24,451 nt of DNA from a virus: positions 1-24,451 of the IMG/VR virus record IMGVR_UViG_3300026528_000004; one strand, written 5' to 3'. The notes beneath the pieces were generated by a model. It was given only the letters and a program-made list of their open reading frames with translations, was not told the origin of the DNA and did not search any database. Below are positions 14,475 through 18,750 of the stretch, piece by piece; position 1 is the stretch's first letter, and the number at the start of each line of letters is the position of its first letter. The translations under genes and the position numbers were made by a program.

Positions 14475-14494
14475 GAATTACGGCCCATGTTGAT
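14475..14494 (-). repeat. Directional intergenic motif, copy before the 101-aa membrane gene
   Basis: Minus strand: TCAACATGGGCCGTAATTC, nearly identical to the copy covering the end of that same gene at 14135-14153 (CCAACATGGGCCGTAATC). So the gene is flanked by two direct copies. Confidence 0.65.
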
Positions 14495-14507
14495 GTCTTG
14501 ATTCATT

Positions 14508-14532
14508 CAACTCAATTCAATTCAATTCAATT
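14508..14532. repeat. CAATT microsatellite
   Basis: Five tandem CAATT units (the first is CAACT) in the gene-free leader between the HTH gene and the 101-aa membrane gene. Nearby DNA is also rich in ATTCA/TGAAT words. Confidence 0.8.
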
Positions 14533-14539
14533 AAAAGAA

Positions 14540-14587
14540 GTAGAGTCTATTTGGCCCCATTGGTTTGATTTGAAAAATAGACTCTAC
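14540..14587. repeat. 13-bp perfect inverted repeat (hairpin)
   Basis: Arms GTAGAGTCTATTT (14540-14552) and AAATAGACTCTAC (14575-14587) match perfectly across a 22-base loop. On the minus strand it is followed by TTCTTTTAATT, a weak T tract, so it may be a terminator or attenuator for the leftward leader. Its arms are AT-rich and the loop is longer than usual, so an operator or an RNA-binding structure is also possible. Confidence 0.7.
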
Positions 14588-14635
14588 ATGACCACGAATG
14601 AGTGAGTTCAGGCTCAATTCAACTAATGAATTTAA

Positions 14636-14658
14636 TTAAATCATTCACACTCTCCTTT
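14636..14658 (-). other. Minigene-like AAAGGAG...ATG-ATT-TAA
   Basis: On the minus strand a strong SD (AAAGGAG) stands 7 bases before an ATG that is followed by a single Ile codon and then TAA. This has the layout of the lambda bar minigenes (ATG-ATA-TAA after a strong SD). It lies in the leader between the HTH gene and the hairpin. A GTG three bases upstream opens a 9-codon frame as an alternative. It could also be the remnant of a lost gene. Confidence 0.4.
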
Positions 14659-14686
14659 CTATCCTGAATTCATTGAATCAAAATAC

Positions 14687-14724
14687 ATGATGAGCACTGA
14701 ATTGAATGAATACGGCCCGGCCCA
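14687..14724 (-). repeat. Directional intergenic motif, rearranged copy after HTH gene
   Basis: Minus strand, right after the stop of the HTH gene: TTGGGCCGGGCCGTATTC, then CAGTGCTCATCATG. The two halves of the motif (GGGCCGTATTC and CAGTGCTCATNATG) are both present but in swapped order compared with the other copies. Confidence 0.6.
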
Positions 14725-14725
14725 A

Positions 14726-15367
14726 TTATTCCTTCACATTAATTATATCAAAACTTCTTTCATCTTTAAATTGAGGCGAATAGAATATGAATTTTGGTCC
14801 CTCATGAACTGACATGATAGACTTGTCCTCCATATTTTTTATTACCGCGCTCATATCTTTGGCTATCGAAGCTATATCTCGTGCTTTCGCACCTTCTATC
14901 TTGTCTTGACTCAATGAATTAAGAGAAAGAATTAATTTACCACGAGCCTTTTTAATGACTCTCTCCCGAGCATTATTTACATGATTACTTAAGGTAGGAC
15001 TAGGCTCGTTATATGATGTAGTTGATGTTGAGCCGTGTGAATACGCTGAAACTGATTGTTTTGAAATTCCAAATTGATTCGCGATGTTTAATGCGGCCTC
15101 TCGACCTGATTCAATAGCTGTGGCTCCTATGACTTTTCTTAGTGAATCAGGAACATTATTATCACCGGGCCTACGGCCAGGTTTATTTATTTCGACTATC
15201 TTTCCACATAAACTCTCTTCATTATCTTCAGTTAAATGACTGTTCTCATCCGCCCCTTCGGGGCACGTTGTATTGGATGAAATTGAAGGAATTGAATTGA
15301 CGCGCGAGGTCTTATTCGACCGATTTAATTCGAGTTCAAAATCCTTGTCAGAAACAATTCCTAACAT
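14726..15367 (-). CDS. HTH DNA-binding protein; candidate small terminase or regulator
   Basis: 213 aa. The first 60 residues are polar and probably disordered. A GRRPGDNN stretch (AT-hook-like) is followed by a helix-turn-helix in residues about 80-110 (SGREAALNIANQFGISKQSV, with YSHG after it). The second half is helical (NARERVIKKARGKLILSLNS; KARDIASIAKDMSAVIKNME) and ends with short strands (GPKFIFYSPQFKDERSFDII). Small terminase subunits share this N-terminal HTH followed by an oligomerising helical part, and they often begin the late operon, as here. A transcription regulator is the main alternative, since it borders the switch region and is divergent from the early genes. There is no good SD, only GAGA. 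Confidence 0.6.
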   Translation of the reverse strand: MLGIVSDKDFELELNRSNKTSRVNSIPSISSNTTCPEGADENSHLTEDNEESLCGKIVEINKPGRRPGDNNVPDSLRKVIGATAIESGREAALNIANQFGISKQSVSAYSHGSTSTTSYNEPSPTLSNHVNNARERVIKKARGKLILSLNSLSQDKIEGAKARDIASIAKDMSAVIKNMEDKSIMSVHEGPKFIFYSPQFKDERSFDIINVKE

Positions 15368-15424
15368 GAATATTCTCGATTACATGTTAATACAATAATA
15401 TTATCTAGCTCGACTATTCGATAC

Positions 15425-15453
15425 TTGACAAACCAGACGGACTGTATCATACT
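15425..15453 (+). promoter_or_regulatory. Rightward sigma70-like promoter
   Basis: TTGACA at 15425-15430 and CATACT at 15448-15453, spaced 17. It shares the stretch ATACTTGACAA...GACTGT with the promoter at 17262. No gene follows for 500 bases; it would transcribe the operator/iteron region and a hairpin at 15856. Confidence 0.55.
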
Positions 15454-15475
15454 TCGGTTCTGATGTCAAGGTCAA
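15446..15475 (-). promoter_or_regulatory. Leftward promoter overlapping the rightward one
   Basis: On the minus strand TTGACC (15475-15470) and TATGAT (15451-15446), spaced 18; a second reading is TTGACA (15469-15464) and TACAGT, spaced 17. It would drive the HTH gene and the leftward operon. Its -10 overlaps the -10 of the rightward promoter, so the two cannot be occupied together. Confidence 0.55.
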
Positions 15476-15646
15476 CTATATGGATAATATTATTTTATTC
15501 CTACTAAAATTAGGTTCTTAAATAAGTAGTCTCTTTTATTTTATTCCTCGTGATATTTTTGCTTATACAGATTTGCTCACACAAACTTCATTTCAATCTC
15601 GCCCGCCAGTTCACCAAGGATGGAACCATCTCAAGAGGGGTATCCA

Positions 15647-15672
15647 GGTGTATCATTATGAGACATGTCAAG
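15647..15672. promoter_or_regulatory. Operator-like repeat, copy A
   Basis: Contains TATCATTATGAGA followed by CATGTCAAG. Copy B (15793-15818) has TCTCATTATGAGA followed by ATGTCAAG. The shared block covers about 24 of 26 positions with one gap. The core CTCATNATGRG resembles the directional motif found between genes. Confidence 0.6.
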
Positions 15673-15721
15673 TGATAATTGTGTGACAAATATGTGAAAT
15701 TTGTGTGAAATAATTGTGACA
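15659..15721 (+). repeat. Iteron array: TGTGAMA half-sites every 11 bp
   Basis: Half-sites AGTGATA (15671), TGTGACA (15682), TGTGAAA (15693), TGTGAAA (15704) and TGTGACA (15715) start exactly 11 bp apart; a further TGAGACA sits at 15659. All face the same way. The next 50 bases are extremely AT-rich (ATTTATGAAAATAAAATG and on). Directly repeated, helically phased sites next to an AT-rich stretch are the form of replication-initiator or cooperative repressor binding regions. Confidence 0.7.
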
Positions 15722-15792
15722 TTTATGAAAATAAAATGTTATCTTTATGATAATAATACTTGACTTGTCCTATAATGGAACAACGCGCGTCA

Positions 15793-15818
15793 GGATGTCT
15801 CATTATGAGAATGTCAAG
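15793..15818. promoter_or_regulatory. Operator-like repeat, copy B, with perfect palindrome
   Basis: TCTCATTATGAGA (15798-15810) is a perfect palindrome around one central T, followed by ATGTCAAG. Copy A lies 146 bp to the left on the other side of the iterons. Confidence 0.6.
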
Positions 15819-15855
15819 GGAAATTATGTGTCAAAATTGAACACTCGGAACTTCG

Positions 15856-15885
15856 GGCATAATCAGTGCCGGCATGAATTATGCC
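15856..15885 (+). terminator. Hairpin, possible terminator
   Basis: Stem GGCATAAT/ATTATGCC (8 bp perfect, 14-base loop), followed by TATAATATTATTTTG. It could end transcripts from the rightward promoter at 15425 before the next promoter at 15919. The T run is interrupted. Confidence 0.4.
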
Positions 15886-15918
15886 TATAATATTATTTTG
15901 TGCGACTGTCGATTTATG

Positions 15919-15946
15919 TTGTATCGAGCCTGGACTATGCTATACT
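15919..15946 (+). promoter_or_regulatory. Promoter before first rightward gene block
   Basis: TTGTAT (15919-15924) and TATACT (15941-15946), spaced 16, then CTCTCTACATGGAG. It would give a leader of about 15 bases before the first ATG at 15966. Confidence 0.5.
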
Positions 15947-15965
15947 CTCTACATGGAGATGAAAC

Positions 15966-16067
15966 ATGATTAACACGTGGACAGTCGCACTAATCACGGC
16001 AATAATCGGAATCGCGATGTTAACAATTGTAATCGGTGTCTCTTACAGTATCGCGATTGGATGGTAA
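15966..16067 (+). CDS. Tiny single-span membrane protein
   Basis: 33 aa, MINTWTVALITAIIGIAMLT followed by IVIGVSYSIAIGW: one continuous membrane helix. A GGAG stands 8 bases before the ATG, just after a promoter, so it is the first gene of the rightward block and probably made early. Function is unknown. The next gene starts 4 bases after its stop. Confidence 0.65.
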   Translation: MINTWTVALITAIIGIAMLTIVIGVSYSIAIGW

Positions 16068-16071
16068 ACAA

Positions 16072-16281
16072 ATGACTAACAAATTCATTCACGTCGAAGT
16101 TCTGGACCGAGCTATGAATCCTGAATACATCATAGCTGTGCCCGTAGAATTCGCTGACATATTTCAGTATGTTAACGGTTACTACACAAGTGTCGAGGCT
16201 ACATACGTTCTCTGTATTCCAGGAAGTTTCATCGTCCGTCGCCGTAACTTCGAGAATGAAAAGATTGGAGTTGGAAAATGA
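16072..16281 (+). CDS. Hypothetical early protein
   Basis: 69 aa from the ATG at 16072. The frame is also open upstream to a GTG at 16036, but that would overlap the membrane gene and lacks an SD, while GGATGG precedes 16072. The protein has a beta-rich pattern (NKFIHVEVLDRAMNPEYIIA; EATYVLCIPGSFIVRRRNFE). No family recognised. It overlaps the next gene by ATGA. Confidence 0.55.
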   Translation: MTNKFIHVEVLDRAMNPEYIIAVPVEFADIFQYVNGYYTSVEATYVLCIPGSFIVRRRNFENEKIGVGK

Positions 16282-16505
16282 AACGATTCAATATTGGAAC
16301 GCACGTTAGATTAACTTCAGATTTTCTACGCTTGACAGGGCAATATACAGGTTCAGAACCACATTCGCGATGGATAGTTCAGTCCTGTGATTGTTCACTA
16401 TGTAAGACTGGTAATTTTGTTGCAGTGAACAAACGCAGCTTTAATAATCCTGAACGGCAGCGTCACATCGCGACTCAAAATCTCGAAAAGTGTCGAAAAA
16501 AGTAG
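16278..16505 (+). CDS. Hypothetical small SH3-like protein
   Basis: 75 aa. GTHVRLTSDFLRLTGQYTGS, then WIVQSCDCSLCKTGNFVAVN, fits a small beta barrel with a C-x-C-x-x-C group that might bind metal. Similar short proteins occur in phage and plasmid early regions, without known function. Its start overlaps the previous stop; the next promoter begins one base after its stop. Confidence 0.6.
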   Translation: MKRFNIGTHVRLTSDFLRLTGQYTGSEPHSRWIVQSCDCSLCKTGNFVAVNKRSFNNPERQRHIATQNLEKCRKK

Positions 16506-16534
16506 TTGACTTCGGTCCTTCGATGTGATAGACT
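16506..16534 (+). promoter_or_regulatory. Strong sigma70-like promoter
   Basis: TTGACT (16506-16511) and TAGACT (16529-16534), spaced 17, followed by CTCTCTCTAG. It serves the single gene at 16581, which has a terminator of its own. Confidence 0.7.
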
Positions 16535-16580
16535 CTCTCTAGTCGGAATGACCCGACCTTCAGTAAAGGAAAAGTAAATC

Positions 16581-16931
16581 ATGCAAACCAAAACCGGAAA
16601 ATTCACGTTTGCCATTCCAGAGTCACATCCCCAGGCAGGAGAAAAAATCGAAAAGACTTTCGACTACAAACTCGTTGATGATGTCGATGAGGCCATGCAA
16701 GTCATCACAGAAAAGAAATGGAGTATCGTTGCATTGGTCAATGACTCACTCAAGGCTAATGCACGTTCCAATGCATATCAGGCCGCACTACTTCCATATC
16801 GTCCATCCGAAGTAGCTCCTGAAGATATTAAGGAACGTATGGTGCGGGATTACATTCGTATGGGAATTCCTGAGGATACTGCTCGTAAACAGATTGATGC
16901 CCTGTTAGCAGCTTCTACGCAATCTGTCTAA
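16581..16931 (+). CDS. Hypothetical protein expressed as its own unit
   Basis: 116 aa. A beta-rich N-terminus (KTGKFTFAIPESHPQAGEKI, then EKTFDYKLVDDVDEAM) is followed by a helical half (VALVNDSLKANARSNAYQAA; EDIKERMVRDYIRMGIPEDT; ARKQIDALLAAST). The layout (strand sheet, then N-A-x-R-x-x-A-Y-Q-A-A helix) resembles a class of small proteins made in quantity early by environmental phages, of unknown role; binding of single-stranded DNA is one possibility but no OB-fold motif is clear. A strong promoter, AAAGGAAAAG upstream and a strong terminator point to high expression. Confidence 0.65.
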   Translation: MQTKTGKFTFAIPESHPQAGEKIEKTFDYKLVDDVDEAMQVITEKKWSIVALVNDSLKANARSNAYQAALLPYRPSEVAPEDIKERMVRDYIRMGIPEDTARKQIDALLAASTQSV

Positions 16932-16938
16932 TCGAAAG

Positions 16939-16983
16939 AGTATAGCCTAACATGATTTATATTGTGTTAGGCTATACTTTTAT
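16939..16983 (+). terminator. Strong rho-independent terminator
   Basis: Perfect 14-bp stem AGTATAGCCTAACA (16939-16952) and TGTTAGGCTATACT (16965-16978) with a 12-base loop, then TTTATAC. It closes the 116-aa gene's transcript. Confidence 0.85.
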
Positions 16984-17014
16984 ACAATATTTTATAAGGA
17001 TTTCTTTACATTAG

Positions 17015-17158
17015 GGTCATTGACCTGTCCACTATTTGCCACAACTCTCCCTCTGAGTGGTGCAAAAAGACCGCCTTGAGTGTCATTTTGACTACAGTTG
17101 TAGTTTGGCATATGACCTAACGGAAGTAGGTTTTTGTTCTTTTTTTTTTTATTTTTTT
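17015..17158 (+). other. Gene-free region with palindrome, hairpins and a T-tract terminator
   Basis: Part of a 440-base stretch (16932-17372) with no convincing gene. It holds a perfect palindrome GGTCATTGACC (17015-17025), a bulged hairpin TTTGCCAC/GTGGTGCAAA (17035-17066), a small hairpin ACTACAGTTGTAGT, and a terminator ACCTA/TAGGT (17115-17131) followed by a run of 26 mostly T bases. This may be a small RNA or an attenuator. No good -10/-35 was found directly upstream. From 17159 to 17261 I see only AT-rich DNA with a repeated ACATGC. Confidence 0.4.
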
Positions 17159-17261
17159 CTATTTACAATATTATGAAATCATTCCATAACTACTTCGATG
17201 TGACATGCAATCAACATGCCATACTAGATGGGTATTTAATACACATGTAACTTTTACATAC

Positions 17262-17290
17262 TTGACAAGTGGCCTCGACTGTGCTAAATT
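17262..17290 (+). promoter_or_regulatory. Promoter for the zinc-finger/helicase block
   Basis: TTGACA (17262-17267) and TAAATT (17285-17290), spaced 17. The upstream ATAC and inner CGACTGT match the promoter at 15425. Leader of about 75 bases, including a GGCCTAGGCC palindrome. Confidence 0.65.
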
Positions 17291-17372
17291 GACCTACAGA
17301 GAAAGAGAGTTGTCACCGAATCAGGACACAAGCAAGGCCTAGGCCAAGTGAAGCTCAGGCGAAGATAATATT

Positions 17373-17660
17373 ATGCCAACAATACCATCGCCAATCCGAC
17401 AAAAACCTAAAGGACATATCCATAGATACTACAGATTTGAGGATAGAGTATGGCATTGCGCTGACTGCACTCACTTTTGGCCGTTAAATATGCCATCCAT
17501 AGCTTTGATAGGTAAATCTAGTCTATGTTGGATATGTGATAAAGAATTTATTCTTGATGAACAAAACACAATAAGAAGTAAACCAATTTGTTTCCAATGT
17601 TGGATTGAATGTAGAAAGCAGTGGTTGATAAATGGGAAGAAAACAGCCGGAACGGACTAA
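17373..17660 (+). CDS. Zinc-finger protein 1 of tandem pair
   Basis: 95 aa with three pairs of Cys: HCADC (residues about 28-32), LCWICDKEF (about 51-56) and ICFQCWIEC (about 73-77). The final pairs probably form one zinc ribbon. The start HIHRYYRFEDRVWHC and the core IALIGKSSLCWIC line up with HVHRFIKLHGRRVNMWRC and ILLGRYSLCWDC in the next gene, so the two are paralogues. No enzymatic motif; likely nucleic-acid or protein binding. First gene after the promoter at 17262; only a weak GAAG before the ATG. Confidence 0.65.
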   Translation: MPTIPSPIRQKPKGHIHRYYRFEDRVWHCADCTHFWPLNMPSIALIGKSSLCWICDKEFILDEQNTIRSKPICFQCWIECRKQWLINGKKTAGTD

Positions 17661-17928
17661 GCACGTTCACAGATTCATCAAACTACATGGGCGTCGCGTT
17701 AATATGTGGCGGTGCTCACTAGATGGATGTGCTTACTTATGTTTCACTGGTAATCAGGATATTCTACTCGGCAGATATAGTCTCTGTTGGGATTGTGGAA
17801 GGTCATTTCCAATGGGAGAAGATAATCTAGAAGAGGAAATGCCTACTTGTATTCTGTGTAAATCAAAGAATGAAGGACTAGAAGCATCAGAGATTAATCG
17901 AATGATTCGAGAGAAAACTAATCAATAA
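17632..17928 (+). CDS. Zinc-finger protein 2 of tandem pair
   Basis: 98 aa. Cys pairs at WRCSLDGC, SLCWDCGRS and PTCILCKS give the same zinc-ribbon order as the previous gene. The spacing between the second and third pairs is nearly equal (LLGRYSLCWDCGRSFPMGED, then PTCILC), which shows an old duplication. It overlaps the previous gene by 29 bases. The acidic C-terminus (EGLEASEINRMIREKTNQ) is helical. Confidence 0.65.
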   Translation: MGRKQPERTKHVHRFIKLHGRRVNMWRCSLDGCAYLCFTGNQDILLGRYSLCWDCGRSFPMGEDNLEEEMPTCILCKSKNEGLEASEINRMIREKTNQ

Positions 17929-17943
17929 TTCAATGGTGAGAAA

Positions 17944-18717
17944 ATGAATCATAATTTCATTCCATCAATACATAATGGAACTACTTGTGCTAAATGTAGA
18001 AAACCGAGTGATGTTCATGGGGACAAGGCCGAGTGTGAAGTATGTAGTTCAATTGGGCCAGTCGATTTAATGTATGGTTCGATTCTAATGTGTCAGTCAT
18101 GTTATCAGAAGGAATTAGACCTACAAACAGCGAATAACAAACCTGAAGTAGTCGCGGCTAGATTGAACGAAGCGAGACTAGAATCACTCAATCGGACCTT
18201 AATTGAAGCAAAAGAAATAGATGAATCAATCCATGTGAGTAGTGACCTATTCAATGCCGATACAATCGCAATCATTGAACGAAAAAAGGCCATTGATTCA
18301 AATGATTCGATAGAAAACAAGCCATATTACCTAGCAAATGAACTAATCGAACAATTCAGACATAATAAACAAGTCATATTCGACAAGAATGATGAACTAG
18401 TCAAATTGAATAATCAACAAAAGGCAATTCAAGTCTATTTAAATAACCTGGCTAATCAACTAAGACAAAAAGAAAGAGAAGATTTAAGGATAACAGATAT
18501 AACATATCAACCGGACACGCCTAAAATAACGAGAGTAAAGGCTCCATCTACAGCGAAACAGAAGTTAGACATGCCAGCACTAAAAAAGGCTGCGAGTGAA
18601 TTAGGTGTCAGTGTCATGTTTGTCCAACAATTCGTTGTCCAAAGAAATTGTAGTGTAGAGGAGGCTAGTAAAATTATAAGACAGAGTATTGAAGCAGCTA
18701 AATCATCTGTTCAATAA
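17944..18717 (+). CDS. Zinc-finger/coiled-coil protein
   Basis: 257 aa. Residues 1-55 hold a zinc region (TTCAKCRKPSDVHGD; AECEVCSSIG; LMCQSCYQKE) like the two genes before it. Residues about 60-175 are a long coiled coil (AARLNEARLESLNRTLIEAK; KNDELVKLNNQQKAIQVYLN). The C-terminal 60 residues look like a UBA/HTH-type helical domain (ALKKAASELGVSVMFVQQFV, then VEEASKIIRQSI). The pattern CxxC...CxxC, ADxIAIxERKKAID, SIENKPYxLAxxL is one I associate with environmental phages, function unknown. GGTGAG precedes the ATG. The domain layout suggests a DNA-bound oligomer, as a guess. Confidence 0.65.
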   Translation: MNHNFIPSIHNGTTCAKCRKPSDVHGDKAECEVCSSIGPVDLMYGSILMCQSCYQKELDLQTANNKPEVVAARLNEARLESLNRTLIEAKEIDESIHVSSDLFNADTIAIIERKKAIDSNDSIENKPYYLANELIEQFRHNKQVIFDKNDELVKLNNQQKAIQVYLNNLANQLRQKEREDLRITDITYQPDTPKITRVKAPSTAKQKLDMPALKKAASELGVSVMFVQQFVVQRNCSVEEASKIIRQSIEAAKSSVQ

Positions 18718-18734
18718 TTGGGCCGTAATGGACC
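18718..18734 (+). repeat. Directional motif, plus-strand copy before the helicase
   Basis: TTGGGCCGTAATGGACC directly after the stop of the zinc-finger/coiled-coil gene. The first part matches the copy after the HTH gene stop (TTGGGCCGGGCCGTATTC). It could be read as codons from a TTG start, but the ATG at 18751 has a better SD. Confidence 0.6.
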
Positions 18735-18750
18735 AAATAAAGAGAAAATA

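Noticed and set aside
15654-15721. CRP-type sites (TGTGA half-sites)
   Set aside because: CRP needs TGTGA with TCACA as an inverted pair about 6 bases apart; here the copies are direct repeats at 11 bp, so an array of iterons fits better.
15480-15965. Short plus-strand frames in the regulatory region, such as those from 15480 and 15776 (13-21 codons)
   Set aside because: No SD, overlap operators and iterons, and end quickly. Treated as non-coding.
16036-16071. Longer start (GTG at 16036) for the 69-aa early gene
   Set aside because: It would overlap the tiny membrane gene and has no SD; the ATG at 16072 follows GGATGG.
16984-17160. tRNA or known riboswitch in the gene-free region
   Set aside because: No cloverleaf, no CCA-type acceptor pairing and no recognised riboswitch core could be seen.
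17173-17250. 25-codon open frame MKSFHNYFDVTCNQHAILDG upstream of the promoter at 17262
   Set aside because: No SD, lies right after a terminator and before the promoter, and the sequence shows no recognisable feature. Kept only as a note.
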